From contig DATBGZ010000045.1 of assembly GCA_036557785.1 (NCBI GenBank), positions 1 to 64,000 on the forward strand: 64,000 bases of DNA. Reading direction: 5' to 3'. Each line of letters begins with the position of its first letter. Within the stretch, counting starts at the first letter, position 1. The notes below the pieces were generated by a model. That model did not search any database and was not told the DNA's origin. It saw only the letters and a list, made by a program, of their open reading frames with translations. The translations under genes and the position numbers were made by a program. Shown here in pieces: positions 41,727-50,461 of this stretch. The DNA is from DATBGZ01 sp036557785. GTDB lineage: Bacteria; Actinomycetota; Actinomycetes; Mycobacteriales; Micromonosporaceae.

Positions 41727-42538
41727 CGCTCGATCTGTTGCGCGATCTCGTCACCGGAGCGCGGGGTCAGGTCCTCACCGGCCCGTTCCTCAAGCTCCCG
41801 TACGTACTCGGCGAGTTCGGCGTCCTGCTCCGCCGCGGTCCGCAGCCGGGCCTCCCACTGGGCCGACTCCTCGGGCAGGTCGGCCATCGGGACCTGCAGG
41901 TCCAGCAACTCCTCGATGCGATGCAACAACGCCAGCGTCGCCTTCGGGCAGGGTGGGTTGTTCGCGTAGTGCGGCACGTGCACCCAGAAGGTGACCGTCT
42001 CGAGCTCGGCCGTCTGGCACGCGTCGTGCAGCACGCCGACGATGCCGGTCGGGCCCTCGTAGCGGGTCACCGTCAACCCGAACCGCTCGATGTCGCGCCG
42101 GTCGACCGCGCTGCCGCTGATCGGCAGGGGCCGGGCATAGGGCACGTCCGCGAGCAACGAGCCGAGCAGGACGACCTTGCTGACCTCGAGGCTGTGGCAC
42201 AGTTCCAGCACCTCGGCGCAGAAGGAGCGCCATCGTGTGCTCGGCTCGATGCCCCGGATGAGCACGACGTCATGGTCGGCGCCGGGCGGGCTCGCGGCGG
42301 TGAACCGGGTCGTGGGCCAGGTGATGCGCCGGCCGTTGTCGGTGTGGCTGACCGTGGGGCGGTTGACCTGGAAGTCGTAGTAGTCCTCGGGGTCCAGCTC
42401 GGCTACGGACCGCGCGGACCACACCTGCTGCAGGTGCTCGATCGCGGCGGTCGAGGCGTCGGCGGCGTCGTTCCATCCCTCGAACGCCGCGATGGCCACG
42501 GGGCTGCGCAGCACCGGCAGGCCGTCGAACACGCTCAT
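41693..42538 (-). CDS. PAC2 family protein
   Basis: A 281-residue PAC2 (proteasome-assembly-chaperone-like) protein. AAFEGWNDAADASTAAIEHL near the start, VVLLGSLLADVPYARP in the middle and HVPHYANNPPCPKATLALL are family landmarks; the C-terminus is helical and charged. The start ATG 42538 was used; upstream residues are antisense to metH. PAC2 proteins are common in actinobacteria with proteasomes and sit next to metH in mycobacteria, as here (81 bp divergent). The molecular role is not established. Confidence 0.93.
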   Translation of the reverse strand: MSVFDGLPVLRSPVAIAAFEGWNDAADASTAAIEHLQQVWSARSVAELDPEDYYDFQVNRPTVSHTDNGRRITWPTTRFTAASPPGADHDVVLIRGIEPSTRWRSFCAEVLELCHSLEVSKVVLLGSLLADVPYARPLPISGSAVDRRDIERFGLTVTRYEGPTGIVGVLHDACQTAELETVTFWVHVPHYANNPPCPKATLALLHRIEELLDLQVPMADLPEESAQWEARLRTAAEQDAELAEYVRELEERAGEDLTPRSGDEIAQQIERYLRRRGGPTR

Positions 42539-42619
42539 GAGGGCCAGCGTAGCCGGGTGCCGGCATTGCGACCCGTTACCCGCGCGCCGCCCCCTGGGCG
42601 GGCGGTTAGCCTGTACTGC

Positions 42620-45600
42620 GTGACGAATGCGTTCCTTGACCTCATCCGGGACCGGGTTCTCGTGGCGGACGGGGCGATGGGGACGATGTTGCACGCCGCC
42701 AACCCGACGGTGGACGACTACCAGGGGCACGAGGGCTGCGTCGAGATCCTGAACCTGACGCTGCCGGATGTGGTCCGCGGGATCCACGACGCCTATCTGG
42801 CGGCCGGTGCGGACTGTGTCGAGACGAACTCGTTCAACGCGAACCTGACCTCATTGGGTGAGTACGGGTTGTCAGACCGCGTCTTCGAGCTGTCCCAGGC
42901 CGCGGCGCGGCTGGCCCGGGAGGTCGCTGACGGGTACACGACAGCCGACCGGCCACGCTTCGTGATCGGGTCGATGGGTCCGGGGACGAAGCTGCCGACG
43001 CTGGGGCATGTGCGCTACGCGGCGCTGCGCGAGGGGTACCGGCAGAATGCGGCCGGGCTGCTCGCCGGCGGTGCCGATGCCCTGATCGTGGAGACGTGCC
43101 AGGATCTGCTGCAGACCAAGGCGGCGATCATCGGTGCCCGCCGGGCGATTGCCGAGGCCGGGCGCGAGGTCGCGTTGATCGCCCATGTGACCGTCGAGAC
43201 GACCGGCACGATGCTGCTGGGCTCGGAGATCGGGGCGGCGCTGACCGCGCTCGAGCCGCTGGGCATCGACCTGATCGGCATGAACTGCGCGACCGGGCCG
43301 GCGGAGATGTCTGAGCACCTGCGCTACCTGTCCCAGCACGCCCGCGTACCGCTGTCGGTGATGCCGAACGCCGGCTTGCCGGAACTCACCTCGGCGGGGG
43401 CCCGGTTCCCGCTCAAGCCCGAAGAGTTGGGCGAGGCGATGCGGCGGTTCGTGGGGGAGTACGGCGCCCGCCTGGTCGGTGGTTGTTGCGGCACCACGCC
43501 GGAGCACATCAGACACGTGCGCGCCGCGGTCGACCAGACCGCGACGCCCGTACGGGTGTCCGAAAGCATCGCCGTCGCGAGCAACCACGGCGACAAGCCA
43601 GGAGCGGACCGGACGGGTCCGGTCCTGACGGTGGTCCCGGAGCCGGGCGTCTCCTCGATCTATCATCACGTGCCGTTCGCCCAGGACGCGAGCGTGCTCA
43701 TGGTCGGGGAGCGGACCAACGCCAACGGCTCGAAGGCGTTCCGCGACGCGATGCTCGCCGGGGACTTCCAGCGCTGTGTGGAGATCGCGCGCGACCAGGC
43801 TCGGGACGGGTCGCACCTGCTCGACCTCTGCGTCGACTACGTGGGCCGGGACGGCGCCGCCGACATGCGGGAGATCGCCGGCCGGTTCGCCACCGCCTCC
43901 ACCCTGCCGATCATGCTGGACTCGACCGAGCCCGCGGTGATCGAGGCGGGGCTGGAGATGCTCGGCGGGCGGTGCATCGTCAACTCCGTCAACTTCGAGG
44001 ACGGTGACGGTCCGAGCTCACGGTACGCGCGAGTGATGCCGGTGGTGGCCGAGCACGGCGCCTCGGTGGTGGCGTTGACGATCGACGAGCAGGGCCAGGC
44101 TCGTACGGCGGAGTGGAAGGTCCAGGTGGCCGGCCGGCTCATCGACGACCTGACCGGCCGATGGGGACTGTCCCTTTCGGACATTCTCGTGGACTGCCTG
44201 ACGTTCCCGATCTCGACCGGGCAGGAGGAGACCCGGCGCGACGCGCTGGAGACCATCGCCGCGATCCGTGAGCTGTCCCAGCGCTACCCGGGGGTGAACT
44301 TCACCCTGGGCATCTCGAATGTCTCCTTTGGACTGAACCCGGCGGCGCGGCAGGTGCTCAACTCGGTGTTCCTGCACGAGTGCCAGCAGGCCGGGCTCAC
44401 CTCGGCGATCGTGCACGCGAGCAAGATCCTGCCGATGGCCAAGATCCCTGCAGAACAGCGGGAAGTCGCCCTGGACCTGGTCTACGACCGGCGTCGCGAG
44501 GGGTACGACCCGCTGGCGAGGTTCATCGAGCTCTTCGAGGGCGTCAACGCGGCGTCGGAGCGGGCCTCCCGGGCCCAGGAACTGGCCGCGCTTCCCCTCG
44601 AGGAGCGGCTGCGCCGGCGCATCATCGACGGCGAGCGCAACGGCCTGGAGGCGGACCTCGACACGGCCCTGGCCGACCGGCCAGCACTGGAGATCATCAA
44701 CGACACCCTGCTCGCGGGCATGAAGACGGTGGGGGAGCTGTTCGGCTCGGGACAGATGCAACTGCCGTTCGTGCTGCAGTCCGCCGAGGTGATGAAAGCG
44801 GCGGTCTCCTACCTGGAGCCGCACATGGAGAAGAGCGAGGACGGCGGCAAGGGACGCATCGTGCTCGCCACCGTCAAGGGCGATGTCCACGACATCGGCA
44901 AGAACCTGGTCGACATCATCCTGTCCAACAACGGCTACGAGGTCGTCAACATCGGCATCAAGCAGCCGATCTCGGCGATCCTCGAGGCCGCCGAGTCGCA
45001 CAAGGTTGACGCGATCGGGATGTCCGGCCTGCTGGTCAAGTCCACCGTCGTGATGAAAGAGAACCTGCAGGAGATCGACTCTCGGGGTCTCGCCCCGCGG
45101 TGGCCGGTGCTGCTCGGCGGAGCGGCATTGACCCGCGCGTATGTCGAGGACGACCTGCGTGCGCTGTACTCCGGTGACGTGCACTATGCCCGTGATGCCT
45201 TCGAGGGACTGTCCCTGATGGACAGTGTGATGGCCGTCAAGCGTGGTGAGGCGCCCGTGGCCGACGCCGCCCGGGAAGCCGCGCTGGCCGCCCGCCGCGA
45301 GCGCAGGGCCCGGCACAAGGAGCTGGCCGCGGCGGCCCTGCCCGGCCTGGACGACGAGTCCGTACGGTCGGATGTCGCCGAGGATGTGGACGTGCCGGCG
45401 GCACCGTTCTTCGGCACCCGGGTCATCAAGGGCATCGCGCTGGCCGACTACGTGGCCATGGTCGACGAACGCGCTCTCTTCCTCGGCCAGTGGGGACTGC
45501 GCGGCTCCCGCGGCGGCGACGGGCCCACCCACGAGGAGCTGGTCGATACCCAGGGCCGCCCTCGGCTGCGCTACTGGCTGGACCGGCTCATCGCCGACCA

Positions 45601-46207
45601 GGTGCTCGAGGCCGCAGTCGTCTACGGCTACTTCCCCTGCTACTCGCAGGGCAACACGCTGGTCGTCCTCGACGAGAACGGCACCGCCGAGCGGGCACGG
45701 TTCCCCTTCCCGCGCCAGCGCGCGGAACGACGGCTGTGCATCGCCGACTTCTTCCGGCACGAGTCGTCCGGCTCGCTCGACGTCATCGGCATGCAACTGG
45801 TCACCATCGGCCGGCCCGTCTCCGAGTACGCCGAGAAGCTGCGCGTCGCGCACCAGTACCGCGACTACTTCGAGGTCCACGGCCTGTCGGTCCAGCTCGC
45901 CGAGGCACTGGCAGAGCACTGGCACCGACGGGTGCGCTCGGAGTTGACCCTGCCCTCCGGCGAGGCGCTGCTCTCGTTCGACCCACCATCACTGGCTGGC
46001 ATCCTCGCCACCGACTACCGCGGCTGCCGCTACTCCTTCGGCTACGCCGCCTGCCCCGACCTCGAGGACCGCGCGAAGATCGCCGCACTGCTCGACCCGT
46101 CCCGCATCGGCGTGGAACTCTCGGAGGAATTCCAGCTCGACCCCGAACAATCCACCGACGCCATCATCGTCCACCATCCCGAGGCGTCGTACTTCAACGC
46201 CAAGTGA
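42620..46207 (+). CDS. metH: cobalamin-dependent methionine synthase
   Basis: A 1195-residue four-module MetH. The homocysteine-binding barrel ends with GGCCGTT (287-293), whose Cys residues bind zinc together with an upstream Cys. Next come the pterin (methyl-tetrahydrofolate) domain and the cobalamin domain with D-V-H757-D-I-G at about 755-760. Last is the AdoMet reactivation domain, which retains the RxxxGYxxCPD-like GCRYSFGYAACPDLED. GTG 42620 is the start. No cobalamin riboswitch fits in the 81-bp gap to PAC2. It transfers a methyl group from 5-methyl-THF to homocysteine in the cytosol. Confidence 0.97.
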   Translation: MTNAFLDLIRDRVLVADGAMGTMLHAANPTVDDYQGHEGCVEILNLTLPDVVRGIHDAYLAAGADCVETNSFNANLTSLGEYGLSDRVFELSQAAARLAREVADGYTTADRPRFVIGSMGPGTKLPTLGHVRYAALREGYRQNAAGLLAGGADALIVETCQDLLQTKAAIIGARRAIAEAGREVALIAHVTVETTGTMLLGSEIGAALTALEPLGIDLIGMNCATGPAEMSEHLRYLSQHARVPLSVMPNAGLPELTSAGARFPLKPEELGEAMRRFVGEYGARLVGGCCGTTPEHIRHVRAAVDQTATPVRVSESIAVASNHGDKPGADRTGPVLTVVPEPGVSSIYHHVPFAQDASVLMVGERTNANGSKAFRDAMLAGDFQRCVEIARDQARDGSHLLDLCVDYVGRDGAADMREIAGRFATASTLPIMLDSTEPAVIEAGLEMLGGRCIVNSVNFEDGDGPSSRYARVMPVVAEHGASVVALTIDEQGQARTAEWKVQVAGRLIDDLTGRWGLSLSDILVDCLTFPISTGQEETRRDALETIAAIRELSQRYPGVNFTLGISNVSFGLNPAARQVLNSVFLHECQQAGLTSAIVHASKILPMAKIPAEQREVALDLVYDRRREGYDPLARFIELFEGVNAASERASRAQELAALPLEERLRRRIIDGERNGLEADLDTALADRPALEIINDTLLAGMKTVGELFGSGQMQLPFVLQSAEVMKAAVSYLEPHMEKSEDGGKGRIVLATVKGDVHDIGKNLVDIILSNNGYEVVNIGIKQPISAILEAAESHKVDAIGMSGLLVKSTVVMKENLQEIDSRGLAPRWPVLLGGAALTRAYVEDDLRALYSGDVHYARDAFEGLSLMDSVMAVKRGEAPVADAAREAALAARRERRARHKELAAAALPGLDDESVRSDVAEDVDVPAAPFFGTRVIKGIALADYVAMVDERALFLGQWGLRGSRGGDGPTHEELVDTQGRPRLRYWLDRLIADQVLEAAVVYGYFPCYSQGNTLVVLDENGTAERARFPFPRQRAERRLCIADFFRHESSGSLDVIGMQLVTIGRPVSEYAEKLRVAHQYRDYFEVHGLSVQLAEALAEHWHRRVRSELTLPSGEALLSFDPPSLAGILATDYRGCRYSFGYAACPDLEDRAKIAALLDPSRIGVELSEEFQLDPEQSTDAIIVHHPEASYFNAK

Positions 46208-46266
46208 CCATTCGAGGCACTCGTACGCCTCTCACCTGCGCGATCCGCCTGCCTCGTACGGTCGCT

Positions 46267-46290
46267 GACGCCGATGTCAGAATCGGCGTC
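46267..46290. promoter_or_regulatory. 9-bp perfect dyad abutting the LAL start codon
   Basis: GACGCCGAT (46267-46275) and ATCGGCGTC (46282-46290) are exact reverse complements around GTCAGA. The right arm ends at the base before ATG 46291, leaving no room for a ribosome site. Either the transcript is leaderless and this is an operator in the core promoter, or the hairpin hides the start. Confidence 0.5.
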
Positions 46291-48906
46291 ATGTCCGGTC
46301 GCCCGTTGAGTCGCCGTGCCCTGCTCGAGCGCGAGCAGGAGCTCGCGGTGCTGGGCCGCGCTGCTAACGACGCGATGGCGGGTGAGGGATCGATCATTCT
46401 CATAGAGGGCGAGGCCGGCATCGGCAAGTCGAGTCTCGTGGACTCGATCCGGTCGGTGCTGCCGGCGCAGGGGCGGCTGTTGGTTGGCTACTGCGACGAT
46501 CTCGCTACTCCCCGGGTCCTCGGCCCGCTGCGCGACCTGCGCCACGGACTGGGAGGGATGCTGGCCGATGCGCTCGAGGCGGGCGAGCGTGGTCGGGTGG
46601 CCGAGGCGTTGCGCGCCGAGATCGACTGGGCCGGGCATGCGACCGTCCTCGTGATCGAAGACGTCCACTGGGCGGACGAGGCCACCCTGGACGTCCTTCG
46701 GGTCCTGGTCCGGCAGGTCGACCAGTTGCCGGTCGTCCTGGCGCTGACGTTCCGCGACGAGCTCGCTGCTGACCATCCGCTGCGGCATCTGCTCGGGTTG
46801 GTCTCCCGGGCGTCCCGAGTCCACCGGCTGCGGTTGGGCCGGCTCTCTCTCGACGCGGTCCGCAGGCTCGGTGCGCAGACTGCGTTCGACCCCGACCTCG
46901 TCTACGCGATGACCTCCGGGAACCCGTTTCTGGTTGCCGAGGTGATCGCCGCCGGGGATGTGAGTCACGTGCCACCGAGCATCGCCGAGGCGGTGGGAGC
47001 CCGTCTGTCTACTCTGGACGATGACGCCCGCGACGCCGTGGAGCGGCTCGCCGTCGTGCCCTCGGCCGCCGAACGGTGGCTCGTGGAGGCGGTCGTCCCG
47101 GGCGGGCTCGCCGCCCTCGCCCTCGCCGAGCGGCAGGGCGTCCTATCTGTCTCGCCCACTCGCGTCGCGTTCCGGCATGAGCTGACCCGGCGCGCCGTGG
47201 CCGACGCGCTGCCGGTCTCCCGCCGGATCGCATGCAACCATGCGGTGCTCGTCGCGCTCCAGGCCCGTCACGCCGTGCATGGTGTTGACCTGTCGCGACT
47301 CCTGCACCACGCGGCAGAAGTCGTGGACGAGCCCACGATCATCCACTATGGACCGCTCGCGCAGCTGGAGGCAGCGACCGCTGGCTCGCATCGGGAAGCG
47401 GTTGCCCATGGCCGGCTTGTGCTCGGTCAGCGCAGTGCCTTCAGCCCGGCCGTGTTAGTGGAGATCCTGCAGCGGCACGCGGTGGAGTGCTACGCGAGCG
47501 ATCTGGCTGAAGAGGCGATGGCTGCCCAGCGGGACGCGGTCGAGTTGCGCCGGGGACTCGGGGACGCGCGAGCACTCGGCCTCTCCCTTCGCTGGCTCTC
47601 GCGGATCGCGTGGTGGGCCGGGCACCGCCATATCGCCGATGCGAGCGCCACGGAGTCGATCGACGTCCTCACCGAGGCCGGCGACGATGCGGCGCTGGGC
47701 TGGGCGCTGAGCAACCAGGCGCAGTTGGACGCGCTGGCCGGCCGGTGGGCGCAGGCGATCTGCGTCGGCGGCCGCGCGGTCTCGATCGGCCGGCACCTTG
47801 GTGACCCCGGCCTGCTGTCGCACGCGCTCAACACCGTCGGCTTCGCTTCCTGGCATGAGGATCCTGCTGACGGCTCTGCGATGCTCGAGGAGAGTCTGAG
47901 GGTCGCGCTCGAGGCGGGGGAGCTCGAGCACGCGAGCCGCGCGTACGTCAACCTGAGCTGGCGGCTCATCGGTGACCTGCGCCTCGACGACGCCACCGAG
48001 CGGCTCACGGCCGGCACCCGCCTAGCCGAGGGCGCGGAGATGCTCAACTTCCTCCGCCACCTGCGCGTGGCCCAGGCGACGGTCGAGTCCGCCCGTGCGC
48101 GGTGGGAGGATGCCGAACTTAGTGCCGGCTGGGGCATGGACGGGCCGCCGATGACGCGCGGCCCGGCCCTTGTGGTGACCGGTCTGCTGCGGGCGCGTCG
48201 CGGGGTACCCGGGGCGGAGCCCATGCTGGCTGAGGCGATGACGATTGCGAACGGGCTCGCGGAGACGCAACGGATCGCGCCCGCCGCGGCCGCCTGCATC
48301 GAGGCGGCGTGGCTGCGGGGTGAGGCCACTGCCGTGGCGGCCGAGGTCGCGTACTCCTACGACGCCATCTACCGGGACGGACACGGCGCCGATGTGGCCA
48401 TGCTCGCCTACTGGTTGCGCGTCGCTGGCCACGACGTTCCGGTGCCGACGACGACTCATCCTTATGCTTGGCTGGCTCGAGGCGAATGGCGACGCGCCGC
48501 GCAGGCGTGGGAGGACGCCGGCTGCCCGTACGAGCAGGCGCTGGCACTGTCGCAGAGCCCCGTGGCCGCGGACGTGCTGGCGGCACTGTCCATTCTGGAC
48601 GGTATCGGCACGGCACCGCTGGCGCGGATCGTGCGCGCGAGGCTGCGTGACCTCGGCGTCGCCCGGATTCCACGGGGGCCCGCACCCTCCACTCGGGACA
48701 ATCCGGCCCGGCTCACCGACCGCCAGGTGGAGGTGCTGCGGTTGCTGGCCGCAGGGAGGACCAACGCCGAGATCGCGGCCGCGCTCGTGCTCTCGGTGCG
48801 CACCGTGGACACACACGTCGCGGCGATCCTGGCCAAGCTCGAAGCGCCGGACCGCCGGGATGCTGCCCGCCTCGCCGCCGACCTCGGGCTCCTCGGTCCG
48901 GGATAG
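46291..48906 (+). CDS. LAL-type LuxR regulator (ATPase plus LuxR HTH)
   Basis: An 871-residue large ATP-binding LuxR (MalT/LAL) regulator. Walker A GEAGIGKSS (40-48), Walker B LVIEDVHWAD, sensor LTFRDELAADHP, a long TPR-like helical middle, and a C-terminal LuxR HTH (LTDRQVEVLRLLAAGRTNAE, then SVRTVDTHVAAILAKLE). It lies 83 bp after metH. It is the intact paralogue of the pseudogene at 32571-33577. The inducer and targets are unknown. Confidence 0.93.
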   Translation: MSGRPLSRRALLEREQELAVLGRAANDAMAGEGSIILIEGEAGIGKSSLVDSIRSVLPAQGRLLVGYCDDLATPRVLGPLRDLRHGLGGMLADALEAGERGRVAEALRAEIDWAGHATVLVIEDVHWADEATLDVLRVLVRQVDQLPVVLALTFRDELAADHPLRHLLGLVSRASRVHRLRLGRLSLDAVRRLGAQTAFDPDLVYAMTSGNPFLVAEVIAAGDVSHVPPSIAEAVGARLSTLDDDARDAVERLAVVPSAAERWLVEAVVPGGLAALALAERQGVLSVSPTRVAFRHELTRRAVADALPVSRRIACNHAVLVALQARHAVHGVDLSRLLHHAAEVVDEPTIIHYGPLAQLEAATAGSHREAVAHGRLVLGQRSAFSPAVLVEILQRHAVECYASDLAEEAMAAQRDAVELRRGLGDARALGLSLRWLSRIAWWAGHRHIADASATESIDVLTEAGDDAALGWALSNQAQLDALAGRWAQAICVGGRAVSIGRHLGDPGLLSHALNTVGFASWHEDPADGSAMLEESLRVALEAGELEHASRAYVNLSWRLIGDLRLDDATERLTAGTRLAEGAEMLNFLRHLRVAQATVESARARWEDAELSAGWGMDGPPMTRGPALVVTGLLRARRGVPGAEPMLAEAMTIANGLAETQRIAPAAAACIEAAWLRGEATAVAAEVAYSYDAIYRDGHGADVAMLAYWLRVAGHDVPVPTTTHPYAWLARGEWRRAAQAWEDAGCPYEQALALSQSPVAADVLAALSILDGIGTAPLARIVRARLRDLGVARIPRGPAPSTRDNPARLTDRQVEVLRLLAAGRTNAEIAAALVLSVRTVDTHVAAILAKLEAPDRRDAARLAADLGLLGPG

Positions 48907-48991
48907 CCGGCCCCTCAGAAACGGTCGTGTCCGTGGCCGGCCACCGCGTGCGGGTGCGATGATCGGCGGGTGGGCGCCGCCGTACGCTGTC

Positions 48992-49013
48992 GGGCCGGAC
49001 TGGGCTCCGGCCC
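48992..49013. terminator. 8-bp stem-loop after the LAL gene
   Basis: GGGCCGGA (48992-48999) pairs with TCCGGCCC (49006-49013) across a CTGGGC loop. It lies 85 bp after the LAL stop and 73 bp before the next start. Weak evidence: symmetry and position only. Confidence 0.4.
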
Positions 49014-49085
49014 AAGGTCACGCGGCACAGATCCGGCCGGATCACCTCAACGCCACGTAGCCGCGCAGAGTCCAGGGGAGCCACC

Positions 49086-50264
49086 GTGACGGCGACCGAC
49101 CAGACCACAGCCAGCCCCGAGCCGCCGCGGGGTGCCGATCCGACTCGCCGGGCGGGCGTACCTGGCGTTCTCGCGACCGCCGCGATCGCCTCGCTCGGTG
49201 CCGGCGCCATCCATGCCACCGCGGCCGGCTCACACAGTGACCATCGCGCCGCGGTGGTCGCCTTCGTCATCACCGCGACCGCGCAGATCGGCTGGGGCGC
49301 CTGGGCGCTGCGCCGATCCGTACGCCTGGTGAACCTGGCCGGCGCCGCGATCAACGCGGCGGCGGTCGGAGGGTGGCTGCTGGCAAAGTCGAACGGCATC
49401 AGCTTCGTGGCGGGCCTCGATGTGAAGGAGAGCCCGGGATTCGCCGATTCGTTGGCGGCGACGCTCGCCGCGGTCGCGGTGATCGGTGCACTGCTGTCGC
49501 TGGACCGCCGGTCGTCCTTCGCGGCGGCGACCAACCGCGTACTGGCGAGCGCGGCAGCCCTCGCCACCGTCGCCCTTGTCATTCCGGGCATGGTGGCCAC
49601 GAGTAACCACTCGCACGACACCACCGCGCACGACCACGGCACCGCGCTCACGCCGCCGGTGCCCTACACGGGCAAGCTGCCGGTGGACCTCAGCGGCGTG
49701 CCCGGCGTCTCCCCGCAGCAGCAGGCCGAGGCGGAGGCACTGGTCACCGCCACCATCCTGAAGCTGCCACAGTTCGCCGACATCGCCTCGGACCAGGCCA
49801 AGGGCTACCACTCGATCGGCGACGCGGAGACCGGGTACGAGCACTTCATCAATTGGAGTCTCGTGAACGACGGCCGCATGCTGGATCCCGACTACCCGGA
49901 GTCGCTGGTGTTCCAGGTCGATCCGGCCACGGGCAAGAAGACCCTCGCCGCAGCCATGTTCATGGCCAACCCGGGGACGACGCTGGATACCGTGCCCCCG
50001 ATCGGCGGCGCCCTGGTGCAGTGGCACGTTCACGACGATCTCTGCTTCCGCGGCCAGACCAACGCCTGGCGGGTGGCGGGCGTGGTCGGCGCCGACGGCA
50101 AGTGCCGGCCCGGCACGTTCAGCCTCGGGACCGTGCCGATGGTCCACGTGTGGATCGTCGCCACCCCGTGCGGCCCGTTCGCGGCCCTCGAGGGCCTCGG
50201 CGCGGGACAGATCAAGCCGGGGGAGCAGCGCCTCTGCGACCACGTGCACGGCACCACCAACTGA
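49086..50264 (+). CDS. polytopic protein with periplasmic His-rich domain, hypothetical
   Basis: A 392-residue protein. Four to five hydrophobic segments fill residues ~25-180 (LATAAIASLGAGAIHATAAG, VVAFVITATAQIGWGAWAL, and others). A His/Asp-rich stretch follows (NHSHDTTAHDHGT), then a ~190-residue soluble domain with several His and two Cys (WHVHDDLCFRGQ, CDHVHG at the end). This suggests metal binding outside the membrane. The start GTG 49086 follows AGGGGAG. No named family was recognised; it may be a metal handling or sensing protein. Confidence 0.75.
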   Translation: MTATDQTTASPEPPRGADPTRRAGVPGVLATAAIASLGAGAIHATAAGSHSDHRAAVVAFVITATAQIGWGAWALRRSVRLVNLAGAAINAAAVGGWLLAKSNGISFVAGLDVKESPGFADSLAATLAAVAVIGALLSLDRRSSFAAATNRVLASAAALATVALVIPGMVATSNHSHDTTAHDHGTALTPPVPYTGKLPVDLSGVPGVSPQQQAEAEALVTATILKLPQFADIASDQAKGYHSIGDAETGYEHFINWSLVNDGRMLDPDYPESLVFQVDPATGKKTLAAAMFMANPGTTLDTVPPIGGALVQWHVHDDLCFRGQTNAWRVAGVVGADGKCRPGTFSLGTVPMVHVWIVATPCGPFAALEGLGAGQIKPGEQRLCDHVHGTTN

Positions 50265-50461
50265 CCATCCCGCCCGCTCGGTCCTCGCCCGCGGTTCTCG
50301 CCAACCTCAAGTCGCTCCTGGCGACCGGACACACGCTGCCACAGGCGCCAATGGGAGATGCCCGCGCCGTCGCGCGCCACAGCCCCTGACGGCCGTTCCT
50401 GGCACTCGATCGGGCGAGTGTCGAGGGCGAGCCGCTGGAGCACGGACGGTACGGTCTGGAC

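Noticed and set aside
42539..42619. Cobalamin riboswitch before metH
   Set aside because: The gap is only 81 bp and no B12-box-like sequence was seen.
44018..45925. 635-codon minus-strand ORF over metH
   Set aside because: Entirely antisense to metH; no start context or family pattern.
48933..48944. GTGGCCGGCCAC palindrome after the LAL gene
   Set aside because: Perfect but GC-only 12-mers arise often by chance at this GC content.
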